Part shown: piece after piece, positions 8,687 to 17,842 of the stretch
How positions within the stretch are numbered: the first letter of the stretch is position 1
How the letters are laid out: every line of letters starts with the position of its first letter
Assembly (NCBI RefSeq): GCF_011189575.1
Contig: NZ_PUJW01000019.1
Location: 16,782 to 80,781, forward strand
DNA length: 64,000 nucleotides
Reading direction: 5' to 3'
From: Photorhabdus cinerea
GTDB lineage: Bacteria > Pseudomonadota > Gammaproteobacteria > Enterobacterales > Enterobacteriaceae
Notes under the pieces: generated by a model
The model's input: the letters and a program-made list of their open reading frames with translations, nothing else
The model's database searches: none
What the model was told of the DNA's origin: nothing
Made by a program: the position numbers and the translations under genes

Positions 8687-9958
8687 ATGATTTCTTCCGA
8701 TATTGAATTTGATCTACGCCATATCTGGCATCCTTATACCTCCATGACCAAGCCACTCCCGGTTTACCCTGTTGTTAGCGCTTCTGGGGTGGAGCTGGAA
8801 CTGGCTGATGGTCGTAAGCTGATAGATGGTATGTCTTCATGGTGGTCTGCCATTCATGGATATAACCATCCGGTACTGAATCAGGCAGCTAAGGCTCAGA
8901 TTGATAAGATGTCTCATGTGATGTTTGGTGGAATAACTCACCCATCTGCGGTCGCACTGTGTAGGCAGTTAGTAGCGATCTCGGCACCAACGCTCGAATG
9001 TGTATTTCTGGCTGATTCAGGTTCTGTTGCGGTGGAAGTAGCGCTGAAAATGGCATTGCAATACTGGCAAGCAAAAGGTGAAAAACGTCAGCGCATTTTG
9101 ACATTACGTCATGGTTATCATGGTGACACGTTCGGCGCTATGTCTGTCTGTGATCCCGACAATTCAATACATAATCTCTACAAAGGCTATCTACCACCAC
9201 ATCTGTTTGCCGCATCACCTCAGTGCGGATTTGATTCTCAATGGAATGAACAAGATATCATCCCATTCCGCACTTTGCTGGAACAGTATTCCCATGAGAT
9301 TGCTGCGGTGATCCTGGAACCTGTTGTACAAGGTGCTGGGGGAATGCGGATTTATCATCCTGAATATCTACGTCAAGTCAGAACGCTCTGTGATCAGTAT
9401 CAAATTCTGCTAATTGCAGATGAAATTGCCACCGGTTTTGGTCGCACAGGAAAATTGTTTGCCTGTGAACACGCTGAAATTGAGCCGGACATTTTATGTG
9501 TAGGAAAAGCGCTGACGGGCGGCTATATGACGCTATCAGCAACGCTGACAACACGTAAGGTAGCCGATACTATCAGTAATGGTGAAGCAGGCTGTTTTAT
9601 GCATGGTCCAACATTCATGGGAAATCCATTAGCGTGTGCTGTGGCAGAAGCCAATTTGAAATTGTTATTACAAAGCCCCTGGCAACAGCGAATTAAATCA
9701 ATTGAAAACCAATTAAGCACTGAGCTGATGCCACTAAAATCCCATGAAAAAGTCGCTGATGTCCGGGTATTAGGTGCCATTGGCGTGGTAGAAATGAAAC
9801 AGCCGGTGAATATGGCTGCGTTACAACACCATTTTGTTGCTAAAGGTGTCTGGATTAGGCCATTTGGCAAGCTGATTTATTTGATGCCACCTTATATTAT
9901 TCAGCCAGAGCAACTTTCACGCCTGACAAAGGCGATTTCCAGTGCAATCAATTTATGA
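8687..9958 (+). CDS. bioA: Adenosylmethionine-8-amino-7-oxononanoate aminotransferase
   Basis: PLP aminotransferase converting KAPA to 7,8-diaminopelargonate with SAM as unusual amino donor. The 423-residue protein has W52-W53 (SSWWSAIHGYNHP), the DEIATGFGRTG motif near 245-255 and the PLP lysine K274 in CVGKALTGGY, the same numbering as E. coli BioA. The ATG lies only 10 bp beyond the BirA operator, as in other enterics. Transcribed alone, divergently from bioBFCD, and co-regulated with it. Confidence 0.97.
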   Translation: MISSDIEFDLRHIWHPYTSMTKPLPVYPVVSASGVELELADGRKLIDGMSSWWSAIHGYNHPVLNQAAKAQIDKMSHVMFGGITHPSAVALCRQLVAISAPTLECVFLADSGSVAVEVALKMALQYWQAKGEKRQRILTLRHGYHGDTFGAMSVCDPDNSIHNLYKGYLPPHLFAASPQCGFDSQWNEQDIIPFRTLLEQYSHEIAAVILEPVVQGAGGMRIYHPEYLRQVRTLCDQYQILLIADEIATGFGRTGKLFACEHAEIEPDILCVGKALTGGYMTLSATLTTRKVADTISNGEAGCFMHGPTFMGNPLACAVAEANLKLLLQSPWQQRIKSIENQLSTELMPLKSHEKVADVRVLGAIGVVEMKQPVNMAALQHHFVAKGVWIRPFGKLIYLMPPYIIQPEQLSRLTKAISSAINL

Positions 9959-10013
9959 TTTTCCTGTTATTAAACAAATTTCCTGAAGTTACAGATAACG
10001 CATAAGTTCAGCC

Positions 10014-10063
10014 GGTGATAATGGAACAAAAGAGCAAGCATCTGCTATCTGTCCATTATCACC
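10014..10063. terminator. Long inverted repeat between convergent bioA and pgl
   Basis: GGTGATAATGGA (10014-10025) and TCCATTATCACC (10052-10063) are exact 12-bp complements around a 26-base loop. The position, between two convergent stop codons, suggests a two-way termination or mRNA-end structure. No U-tract follows on either side, so intrinsic termination is uncertain. Confidence 0.5.
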
Positions 10064-10072
10064 ATTAACACA

Positions 10073-11068
10073 CTAATTTATCGCCAGCACTGTTACCCAC
10101 ATTGGACCTTTACCGACTGGATAACGTGTTAATTCAGTCAATTTACCGGTATATTTATCAATAGATGAAACTGAGATATGGTCAGACTTCTGTCCGGATG
10201 CAATCAGGTATTTCCCACTGTGATCGATAGCAAAACCGCGTGGCTGAGTTTCAGTTTTATAATGTCCTGCCAGAGTCAGATTGAAACCGTCTGGTGAAAT
10301 AATAAAATGGCTAATCAGACTTGAGGTCCGTTCGCTGGTATAAAGGTGACGACCATCCGGTGTAAGTGTAATATGAATATCCGCGGACCACCGCACACCA
10401 GCAAAATCCTTCGGCAATGAATCGATAGTCTGAACAATCCGGTATTTCTCCCACTTGCGATAAACATCAACAGTAGCGTCCAATTCATTAATACAATAAA
10501 TCACCTGCTGATTCGGGTGGAATGCCATATGACGAGGACCAGCACCCATTGCTGTAATCACTTCCTCCGCACGCTTCTCGACCAGAAAACCCTCTTCTGC
10601 CATCTCAAAAATGCGAATATGATCTTCTTTCAGACAAGGAACCAATAACTGTTTATTATCCCAATCAATATTGGCTGAATGCGGAGCCTGTAAGCCTTCA
10701 ATGACCTGAACAGGTGCACCGACAATGCCTTGGTCATCAATTGGGTTGACACTCAGATTGTTATAACTATAGGAAGCAGAGAACAAAAAGCGGCCTTGCT
10801 TATCAGTAGAAATATGCGTCGGACTGCCTGGTATTGGTGAAATCCCTTGCTGCACTAACTCTCCATTAGCGCCAATCTGGTAAGTAACAATACTAAATTG
10901 TGGGCGAACCCCAACATAAAGGTGCTTACGATCCGGACTAACCACCATGGGTTGTACTTCTCCCGGTACATCAACTACCTGAATCAACGATAGCTCGCCC
11001 GCACTATTCAGGCTCCAAACATGAATTTGACGACTGTTTGGACTCGCTATATAAACCACTTGTTTCAT
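10073..11068 (-). CDS. pgl: 6-phosphogluconolactonase (YbhE type)
   Basis: Hydrolyses 6-phosphogluconolactone in the oxidative pentose phosphate pathway; this is the seven-bladed beta-propeller type, not the sugar-isomerase-like type. The 331-residue product matches the E. coli length and has repeated blades, PMVVSPDRKHLYVGVRP, GSPTHIS, GAGPRHMAFHPN and ETQPRGFAIDHSGKYL. I take the ATG at 11066-11068 because GAGGAG ends five bases upstream; a GTG two codons earlier would touch that ribosome-binding site. Single gene, convergent with bioA. Confidence 0.95.
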   Translation of the reverse strand: MKQVVYIASPNSRQIHVWSLNSAGELSLIQVVDVPGEVQPMVVSPDRKHLYVGVRPQFSIVTYQIGANGELVQQGISPIPGSPTHISTDKQGRFLFSASYSYNNLSVNPIDDQGIVGAPVQVIEGLQAPHSANIDWDNKQLLVPCLKEDHIRIFEMAEEGFLVEKRAEEVITAMGAGPRHMAFHPNQQVIYCINELDATVDVYRKWEKYRIVQTIDSLPKDFAGVRWSADIHITLTPDGRHLYTSERTSSLISHFIISPDGFNLTLAGHYKTETQPRGFAIDHSGKYLIASGQKSDHISVSSIDKYTGKLTELTRYPVGKGPMWVTVLAIN

Positions 11069-11218
11069 CTTCACTCCTCAATTATCCGTTACCATTTATT
11101 AACCTGTAACGACTCTTTATTGATTTTATCGGTTAAACTCATCGCACAATTGGCTTAACTTTATTCAGTTACAGTGTAATATCTTTTACATTATATATAG
11201 TTATGAGGCTAATCTATT

Positions 11219-12037
11219 ATGTCATATCGCGTTATTGCACTGGATCTGGATGGTACATTACTGGCTCCTCAAAAGAATATCTTGCCAGAATCACTCGTTG
11301 CCGTGAATGAAGCCCGTAAAGCGGGTGTTAAGGTGCTGATTGTTACTGGCCGACATCATGTCGCTATTCACCCCTTTTATCAGGCTTTACAACTAGATAC
11401 TCCTGCTATCTGCTGTAATGGTGCTTATCTGTATGATTACCATGAAAAGAAAGTATTAGCCTCAAATCCGCTATCATCTCAGGAAGCCATAAAAGTTCTC
11501 ACATACTTGCAAGGCACAGATATTCACCGTCTGATGTATGTGGATGATGCCATGCTATATGAAGAACTGCATGACACAATTGCCCGCACTATAGCATGGT
11601 CCAATACCCTGCCTGAATCTCAACGCCCAAATATGCAGCATGTCAGTAGTTTTCAGCATGCTATTGGTGAAGTACAGTCTATCTGGAAATTTGCAACCTG
11701 TTCTCCTGATTTAGCAAAACTGCGAGAAATTACTGAACAGATCGAAAATAATATAGGTTTGGAATGTGAATGGTCATGGTTTGATCAAGTAGATATCGCC
11801 AAAAAAGGCAACAGTAAAGGAATGCGTCTGAAACAATGGGTCGAATCGCAGGGAATGAGCATGAAAGATGTTATCGCTTTTGGTGATAATTTCAATGACC
11901 TGAGTATGCTGGAAACCGCCGGGCTTGGTGTTGCCATGGGTAATAGCGTGGATGCTGTCAAAGAGCGCGCTGATCTGGTAACTCTGGATAATACTCAGCC
12001 AGGTATTGCCGAAGTGATCCGCAAGTATATTCTTTAA
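11219..12037 (+). CDS. ybhA: HAD-superfamily (Cof-type) phosphatase YbhA
   Basis: A 272-residue cytoplasmic phosphatase. HAD motif I is IALDLDGTLL near residues 6-15, followed by the Cof-type C2 cap (HHVAIHPFYQAL, AICCNGAYLYDY), K at GNSKG and the motif IV acidic pair GDNFNDLSML near 230. E. coli YbhA dephosphorylates pyridoxal 5'-phosphate and other sugar phosphates; the exact substrate here is inferred. Single gene between pgl and convergent modC, as in E. coli. Confidence 0.92.
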   Translation: MSYRVIALDLDGTLLAPQKNILPESLVAVNEARKAGVKVLIVTGRHHVAIHPFYQALQLDTPAICCNGAYLYDYHEKKVLASNPLSSQEAIKVLTYLQGTDIHRLMYVDDAMLYEELHDTIARTIAWSNTLPESQRPNMQHVSSFQHAIGEVQSIWKFATCSPDLAKLREITEQIENNIGLECEWSWFDQVDIAKKGNSKGMRLKQWVESQGMSMKDVIAFGDNFNDLSMLETAGLGVAMGNSVDAVKERADLVTLDNTQPGIAEVIRKYIL

Positions 12038-12069
12038 TTGCTTCTCTGATAACAATACCCACAAAACGA

Positions 12070-12107
12070 CACTCAGGGGCGTTCTCAATGGGAACCCCAT
12101 GAGTGAC
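12070..12107. terminator. Imperfect hairpin between convergent ybhA and modC
   Basis: CACTCAGGGG...GTTC and GAAC-CCCATGAGTG can pair with a small bulge, between the ends of ybhA and modC. No clear U-tract; probable transcript-end structure. Confidence 0.35.
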
Positions 12108-12195
12108 AAGTGACAATCAAGTGACAATATAGTGGGTGTCCCCTTTTGGAGAAACAGATGGTAGATTTGCCTCTCAAGAACAAATCTTACAATTC

Positions 12196-13260
12196 TTATA
12201 GCTGCCGATTAAGAGAAACGCTTTTTATTTGGGCATAAAGCCACTGCCCTTGCCGCAAATTAAGTTCATCCCTTGCCCATGGAGTAATCCTTGCCCATAA
12301 GTAATGGCCACTCAACGTCAATTTAACATCTACCTGCCCATCATCATCAAAAAATTCAACCACTTTTGCCGCCAAAACATTACGGATACTGCTACCACGC
12401 GGCAACTCCAACACTAATGAAACATCTGAAGCATCTATTCTGATACGCAAATCAGTTCCCGGTTGAACATCAATTTTAGGCAGCCATAAAACCTGGTCAG
12501 CTAGCGCTACCGCAGTCATTTCATAACGAGTATGATGTTCCACCATTGAAACATTCAGAATGCTACTGAGAGTCTCTTTTTGTAACCAAAGGCGTAGTGC
12601 ATTGCTGGACCAAACTTCTTCCAATTTCCCGACAGCCCTGACTTTCCCGTTATCCATTACAATTACATTTTCAGCCAGACGAAGAATTTCATCCAGATTG
12701 TGGCTGACATACAAGATCGGAATTTTGACATCGTCAGAAAGCCTTTCAAGATAAGGCAACAATTCTCGTTTACGGGGAAGATCTAACGATGCTAGCGGCT
12801 CATCCATTAAAAGCAGCTCAGGGGCAGTCAACAAAGCCCGACCGATAGCAACCCGCTGTTTTTCACCGCCGGACAGTGTCATAGGAAAACGAGATAATAA
12901 GTGCTCAATCCCCAACAAACTAATAATGCTATCAAATTCCGGCTTCATCACTGGAGACATACCGTATCGAAGATTACCTTTTACCCGATAATGCGGAAAA
13001 AGCCGAGCATCCTGAAAGACATAACCTATACGGCGCTGCTCTGATGGCAAACAGATACCTTTTTCAATATCCACCAATGTATGATCATTGAGGATAACCC
13101 GCCCTTTTTGTGGATGTATCAAGCCAGCAATAACATTTATCAGTGAAGTTTTTCCTGCACCTGAAAGGCCAAAAACAGCCGTGATACCTTCTGTTGGCAA
13201 CTGAGTATTAACCTGTAAATGCAAATCACCAAGCTGCTTTTCAAAATCCAGTTCTAACAT
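12196..13260 (-). CDS. modC: Molybdate ABC transporter ATP-binding protein
   Basis: ATPase of the ModABC molybdate importer. The N-terminal ~235 residues form the ABC domain: Walker A GLSGAGKTS (~31-39), YVFQDARLFPHY Q-loop, signature LSGGEKQRVAIGRALL and Walker B LLLMDEPLASLD. The C-terminal ~110 residues are the MOP-type regulatory domain (RIRIDASDVSLVL). The ATG at 13258-13260 gives 354 residues like E. coli and overlaps the modB stop by 7 nt; upstream in-frame starts would extend into modB. Last gene of modABC, regulated by ModE. Confidence 0.96.
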   Translation of the reverse strand: MLELDFEKQLGDLHLQVNTQLPTEGITAVFGLSGAGKTSLINVIAGLIHPQKGRVILNDHTLVDIEKGICLPSEQRRIGYVFQDARLFPHYRVKGNLRYGMSPVMKPEFDSIISLLGIEHLLSRFPMTLSGGEKQRVAIGRALLTAPELLLMDEPLASLDLPRKRELLPYLERLSDDVKIPILYVSHNLDEILRLAENVIVMDNGKVRAVGKLEEVWSSNALRLWLQKETLSSILNVSMVEHHTRYEMTAVALADQVLWLPKIDVQPGTDLRIRIDASDVSLVLELPRGSSIRNVLAAKVVEFFDDDGQVDVKLTLSGHYLWARITPWARDELNLRQGQWLYAQIKSVSLNRQL

Positions 13261-13946
13261 GTTGCCCCCAGACGTTTCCTGCCCCAACGAGTTAACCATT
13301 CAGAAACCATCAGTGACACCAACGCAAGAATAATCGCAATTACACATAAACGAGCCGCAGCAATTTCTGCTCCAGGCGTTTCAATCAGGGTATACATTGC
13401 CAAAGGGATTGTTCTCGTTTCACCTGGAATATTAGATACAAAAGTGATAGTTGCCCCAAACTCACCCAATGAACGAGCAAATGCCAGAATGGCACCAACA
13501 ATAATACCAGGCAAAGAAAGAGGAAGTGTGATGGTAAAAAATACTCTAAACGGATTCGCCCCCAGAGTACGGGCTGCTTGTTCAAAACGTCGGTCAATAC
13601 TTTCCAACGCCAGACGTATTGCCCTGACCATCAGCGGAAAAGCAACAACAGCAGAAGCCAGCACAGCACCATGCCAACTAAATACAAAACTGATCCCAAA
13701 CCAATCATATAACCATTCACCAATAAATCCACGACGCCCCATACTGATCAGCAGTAAATATCCCACGACCACTGGCGGCAACACCAGCGGCAAGTGGATG
13801 AGGCTGTCAAGTAAGGATTTACCGGGAAACCGGAAACGAACCAAAATCCACGCCATCAAAATCCCAAATGGCAGGCTGAATAACACCGCCACACCTGAAA
13901 CTTTCAGACTCAGGATAATGGCTTGCCATTCGTATTCACTCAACAT
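13254..13946 (-). CDS. modB: Molybdate ABC transporter permease
   Basis: Inner-membrane permease subunit of ModABC, about 230 residues with five to six hydrophobic segments. The EAA loop for contact with ModC reads EQAARTLGANPFRVFFTITLP, shortened here to its core EQAARTLGA. Also GRRGFIGEWLYDWFGI and FARSLGEFGAT as in E. coli ModB. I prefer the ATG at 13944-13946, which aligns with the E. coli start (MLSEYEWQA); a TTG two codons upstream with AGGA nine bases before it is a real alternative. Middle gene of modABC. Confidence 0.95.
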   Translation of the reverse strand: MLSEYEWQAIILSLKVSGVAVLFSLPFGILMAWILVRFRFPGKSLLDSLIHLPLVLPPVVVGYLLLISMGRRGFIGEWLYDWFGISFVFSWHGAVLASAVVAFPLMVRAIRLALESIDRRFEQAARTLGANPFRVFFTITLPLSLPGIIVGAILAFARSLGEFGATITFVSNIPGETRTIPLAMYTLIETPGAEIAAARLCVIAIILALVSLMVSEWLTRWGRKRLGATC

Positions 13947-13963
13947 CTCCAAAAGATCTATTC

Positions 13964-14734
13964 CTAAAGTGGACGAAAACCGTAACGTTTGAAAATTGCC
14001 GCGGCTTCAGGGGTTTTCAAATATTCATAAAAACGGAGAACAACTGGATTATGATGATCTTTGATAATCGCCATTGGGTATTCAATCGGTTTGTGGCTCT
14101 CTTCCGGGAAAATCCCCACAACTTTGACTTTATTACTAGCAGCTGCATCTGAACCATAAACAATACCCAATGGAGCTTCAGCACGTTCCACCAACGCCAT
14201 ACCACTGCGCACATTACTGGTACGAGCTAGCAGAGGATTAACCGTCTCCCATGCCCTCAAATATTGCAATGATTCTTTAGCATAGATACCAACCGGAACA
14301 TGATCCGGATCACCGACCGCAAGGCGACCTCCGTTTAGTAAGGATTTCCATTTTGTCTCTTTATTAATTTCAACTTGATCGAGTTTGCTATCTTTCGGTG
14401 CAATCAGAACCAATTGATTTCCCAGAATAGTAAAACGGGTTTTATTAATAATCAGTTCCTTCCCAGAAACATAATCCATCCACTGTTGATCTGCGGAAAT
14501 AAAAATATCTGCCGGAGCGCCTTGTACAATCTGACGAGCCAAAGTAGAAGATGATGCATAAGAAGCCACCACTTCACCCTTTTTCTGTTGCTTATATTGT
14601 ATCAAAACACCATCAAGTGCATTGGTCAGCGAGGCAGCAGCGAATACTGTTACTTTTTCCGTAGCCCATGCCTGCCATGCTAAAGCAAAAGAAAAAACGA
14701 TTCCTATCAACAGCTTGCCAAAACTCTTTTTCAT
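13964..14734 (-). CDS. modA: Molybdate-binding periplasmic protein
   Basis: Substrate-binding protein that delivers molybdate/tungstate to ModBC. Starting at the ATG 14732-14734 (GGTGGA eight bases upstream) it has 256 residues: a signal peptide of ~26 residues (MKKSFGKLLIGIVFSFALAW, then cleavage after AWA) and the ModA motifs VFAAASLTNAL, YASSSTLARQI and GAPADIFISAD. An upstream TTG/ATG extension would precede the signal peptide and is rejected. First gene of modABC; the ModE site at 14765-14788 is 31 bp upstream. Confidence 0.96.
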   Translation of the reverse strand: MKKSFGKLLIGIVFSFALAWQAWATEKVTVFAAASLTNALDGVLIQYKQQKKGEVVASYASSSTLARQIVQGAPADIFISADQQWMDYVSGKELIINKTRFTILGNQLVLIAPKDSKLDQVEINKETKWKSLLNGGRLAVGDPDHVPVGIYAKESLQYLRAWETVNPLLARTSNVRSGMALVERAEAPLGIVYGSDAAASNKVKVVGIFPEESHKPIEYPMAIIKDHHNPVVLRFYEYLKTPEAAAIFKRYGFRPL

Positions 14735-14764
14735 TTGTTTTCCACCTGCTATTACCAATTTGTT

Positions 14765-14788
14765 CGTTGTATATAACAAGATATAGCG
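14765..14788 (-). promoter_or_regulatory. ModE operator of modABC
   Basis: Minus strand: CGCTATAT-N7-TATACAACG, 24 bp, aligning over its whole length with the E. coli modA operator CGTTATAT-N7-TACATAACG. ModE-molybdate bound here would repress modABC. The modE gene lies nearby on the other strand. Confidence 0.75.
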
Positions 14789-14926
14789 TTAAATGGAAGG
14801 CTATCCCAATATTAATCGGCAGATTGTGAGCAACTTTCACTATCTGATTTAATTTGAAGCAAAATACTATAATAACAAAATCAGGCGAATAGAAATGAAC
14901 TTATTATGGTGAGCTAAAACAAATTA

Positions 14927-14943
14927 CCCGACGAACCGTCGGG
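14927..14943 (-). terminator. acrZ terminator
   Basis: CCCGACG-AAC-CGTCGGG stem-loop; on the minus strand it is followed by TAATTTGTTTTAG, a T-rich tract, 40 bp after the acrZ stop. Confidence 0.65.
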
Positions 14944-14982
14944 CAGTTAAAACCGTATCTGGTGTACAAAGAAATATTAGTT

Positions 14983-15117
14983 TTACTTTTCAGAATGACC
15001 AATGCGGGAAATGATATTAAACAGTTCCCCAAAGCCATAAATTAAACCTAAAATTCCGGCCGTCATTACCGGTACCATGACCAGGGCGAAAGCCATACTT
15101 TTAATCAATTCAAACAT
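14983..15117 (-). CDS. acrZ: AcrAB-TolC accessory membrane peptide
   Basis: A 44-residue single-span inner-membrane protein (MFELIKSMAFALVMVPVMTA..., then GLIYGFGELFNIIS). It matches E. coli AcrZ (YbhT), which binds AcrB and modulates its substrate range. I use the ATG at 15115-15117, preceded by GAGG; a longer frame upstream lacks a ribosome-binding site. It sits between modA and modE as in E. coli, has its own terminator, and differs from E. coli AcrZ mainly in a shorter C-terminal tail. Confidence 0.92.
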   Translation of the reverse strand: MFELIKSMAFALVMVPVMTAGILGLIYGFGELFNIISRIGHSEK

Positions 15118-15300
15118 AATAGCCTCACATAATGGCTCATAAAACGAGCCAACAACATAACACATTTTTAACCATAGCAAGTAATACCGCTATAATTGAT
15201 ATCATTCTAAACAAAGACAAACAACTATAACCGGCTAAATGTGCGCTTTTGCGAGTTAGCCAATAAAAATTTACGATTTTATTTCCTGAAAAAAACGACT

Positions 15301-16092
15301 ATGCAAGCAGAAATTCTATTAACACTGAAATTACAACAACGGTTATTCGCCGATCCGCGGCGAATATTATTACTAAAACAGATTAAAACAACAGGTTCTA
15401 TCAGTCAGGGCGCAAAACTGGCTGGTATCAGTTATAAAAGCGCCTGGGATGCCATCAATGAAATGAATCAGTTAGCAGATGAAATACTAGTAAACCGAGC
15501 TACTGGTGGCAAAGGCGGCGGCGGGGCAAACCTGACTGATTATGGTGAGAGACTGCTACAACTCTATGATTTATTGGTACAAATTCAACAGCAAGCCTTT
15601 GATGCACTGAAAGATGACAAACTGCCTCTCGATAGCCTATTAGCTGCGATTTCCCGTTTTTCTCTGCAAACCAGTGCCCGTAATCAATTTTTTGGCACAA
15701 TTACTGACCGTGCCCACAATCGGGTACAGCAACATGTCTGTATATTACTAGCAGATGGTCAAACATCACTGAATGCTGCACTGACGGAGCAAAGTGCCAA
15801 TCGCCTTAGTCTGGTAAAAGGTAAGGAAGTACTGGCACTGATTAAAGCGCCTTGGGTGAAGTTAACCAAAGAGCAATCCCCTGCCAGCCATTTTGATAAT
15901 GCTCTGACAGGCCAAATCAGCCAAATCGAAACCGGAGAAGAAAATACAGAAGTCATCATCGTTCTTGATGGAGGAGAAACTCTTTGCTCTATTCTGTCCA
16001 ATCAAGAAGCTGACAACTTGAAACTGCACCCTAAAGATAAAATCACGGCGCTTTTTAATGCCGATCAAGTGATTATTGCAACTCTTTGCTAA
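15301..16092 (+). CDS. modE: Molybdate-responsive transcriptional regulator
   Basis: Dimeric regulator that binds molybdate and controls modABC and molybdoenzyme genes. Residues 1-120 form the winged helix (SISQGAKLAGISYKSAWDAI recognition region, ATGGKGGGGANLTDYG wing). Residues ~125-263 hold two MOP/DiMOP repeats with the ligand-contact stretch SARNQFFGTI. The ATG at 15301 gives 263 residues starting MQAEILLTLKLQQ, as in E. coli; an upstream GTG at 15241 would add 20 unrelated residues. The ribosome-binding site is weak. Transcribed away from modABC. Confidence 0.95.
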   Translation: MQAEILLTLKLQQRLFADPRRILLLKQIKTTGSISQGAKLAGISYKSAWDAINEMNQLADEILVNRATGGKGGGGANLTDYGERLLQLYDLLVQIQQQAFDALKDDKLPLDSLLAAISRFSLQTSARNQFFGTITDRAHNRVQQHVCILLADGQTSLNAALTEQSANRLSLVKGKEVLALIKAPWVKLTKEQSPASHFDNALTGQISQIETGEENTEVIIVLDGGETLCSILSNQEADNLKLHPKDKITALFNADQVIIATLC

Positions 16093-16179
16093 GATGTTAA
16101 TCAAAAGTTAATATTGACATTCAGCGTCATTCCGCTTATTTGTGAGAACATATTTGCGTTGCTTAAAAAGGAATAAAAG

Positions 16180-17670
16180 ATGTCTGAATTGCAAATAACG
16201 CAAGGCTGTTTCCGTTTAAGTGATACCCGTACCTTACAATTGCCATCACTGAAAATTACCTCCGGCGAAAGCTGGGCTTTTGTTGGTGCCAACGGCAGCG
16301 GAAAATCATCATTAGCCCGAGCGCTTTCAAATGAATTAGTACAACTTTCTGGTGAACGACTTTCTGATGAACGAAACTGCTCATTTCACACATGTATCCG
16401 AGTCTCTTCTGAACAATTACAAAAACTGATTAAAGAAGAATGGCAACGCAACAACACTGATCTGTTGAGTGACGATGAAGATGATACCGGTCATACTGCG
16501 GCAGAAATTATTCAGCTTCATCATAAAGATAATGAACTCTGTCTGGAACTGGCAAAACAGTTCGGCATTATGGATTTACTTTCCCGTCGTTTTAAATATC
16601 TCTCTACCGGTGAAACCCGAAAAACAGTGCTTTGCCAGGCGCTGATGGCTTCACCTGATTTACTCATCCTTGATGAACCTTTTGATGGTCTTGATGCATT
16701 TGCCCGTGGTCAATTTGCTGAATTACTGGAAATATTGTCATCAAAAGGAATCGTTTTAGTACTCATTCTTAACCGATTCAGTGAAATTCCCGATTTTGTT
16801 AATCAGATTGGTGTACTAGCAGATTGCCATCTGACATCTATTGGCACAAAAGAAAAAGTGATGGCAGACTCACTGGTTGCTCAACTCGTACACAGTGAAA
16901 AACTTGATGGGATACATTTGCCAGAAGTGGATGAACTCCGGATTGATGATCGATTAACACCTGATCAACCTTTGATTATTCTACGTAATGGTGTAGTTCA
17001 GTATAATGACCAGCCCATTTTATATGGACTAAACTGGCAGGTAAATCCGGGCGAACACTGGCAAATTATTGGTCAAAACGGAGCCGGAAAATCAACACTC
17101 CTCAGCCTGATTACAGGCGATCACCCTCAAGGTTACAGTAATGAACTGATTATTTTTGGCCGTCAACGTGGTAGTGGTGAAACCATTTGGGATATCAAAC
17201 GCCATATTGGCTATATCAGTAACAGCATGCATTTAGAATACCGTATTAGCATTAGTGTTCGTAATGTAATCCTGTCCGGCTTCTTCGATTCAATTGGTCT
17301 TTATCAGGCAGTATCAGATCGTCAGCAACAACTTGCTAATGAATGGCTAGCCTTACTGGGGCTATCGGGTCAGATTGCTAACGGTCCCTTTCATAGCCTT
17401 TCATGGGGACAACAACGGCTGGTTCTGATAGCTCGCGCGTTGGTTAAACATCCTGCTTTATTGATCCTTGACGAACCTCTTCAAGGGCTTGATCCACTAA
17501 ACCGTCAGCTAGTATTACGTTTCATCGATATCATGATCGCTGACGGAGATACTCAACTCCTGTTTGTTTCTCATCATCAGGAAGATGCCCCACAATGTAT
17601 TACTCACCGGCTGATATTTATTCCCGATGGTGATATATACCGCTACAAAACCGAGAAAACCTCTGATTGA
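16180..17670 (+). CDS. modF: ModF, duplicated ABC ATPase of the molybdate locus
   Basis: A soluble 496-residue protein with two ABC domains. Domain 1 (~1-245): Walker A GANGSGKSS, signature-like LSTGETRKTVL, Walker B LLILDEPFDGLD. Domain 2 (~255-496): Walker A GQNGAGKST, LSWGQQRLVL, LLILDEPLQGLD. The family was named PhrA/ModF after its position by modE; its role is not settled, and no membrane partner is encoded here. AAGGA lies eight bases before the ATG. It follows modE by 87 bp in the same direction, as in E. coli, so co-transcription is likely. Confidence 0.93.
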   Translation: MSELQITQGCFRLSDTRTLQLPSLKITSGESWAFVGANGSGKSSLARALSNELVQLSGERLSDERNCSFHTCIRVSSEQLQKLIKEEWQRNNTDLLSDDEDDTGHTAAEIIQLHHKDNELCLELAKQFGIMDLLSRRFKYLSTGETRKTVLCQALMASPDLLILDEPFDGLDAFARGQFAELLEILSSKGIVLVLILNRFSEIPDFVNQIGVLADCHLTSIGTKEKVMADSLVAQLVHSEKLDGIHLPEVDELRIDDRLTPDQPLIILRNGVVQYNDQPILYGLNWQVNPGEHWQIIGQNGAGKSTLLSLITGDHPQGYSNELIIFGRQRGSGETIWDIKRHIGYISNSMHLEYRISISVRNVILSGFFDSIGLYQAVSDRQQQLANEWLALLGLSGQIANGPFHSLSWGQQRLVLIARALVKHPALLILDEPLQGLDPLNRQLVLRFIDIMIADGDTQLLFVSHHQEDAPQCITHRLIFIPDGDIYRYKTEKTSD

Positions 17671-17681
17671 TTCCTGAATTA

Positions 17682-17699
17682 CCCGTTGTTATCAACGGG
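17682..17699 (+). terminator. Small hairpin after modF
   Basis: CCCGTTG-TTAT-CAACGGG stem immediately after the modF stop codon. No U-tract, so weak terminator or mRNA-end structure. Confidence 0.4.
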
Positions 17700-17842
17700 A
17701 ATACTTATCCGACCAGTGAAAAAAGCATCGCAATTTAACCGTCATACATTATTATTTTTTGCTCACTAATAACATCTATTATCAGTTTTTGATCTGCCTT
17801 TCCGATCTCTTCTTTTAACATATTGAAAATAAAGGGAAACAT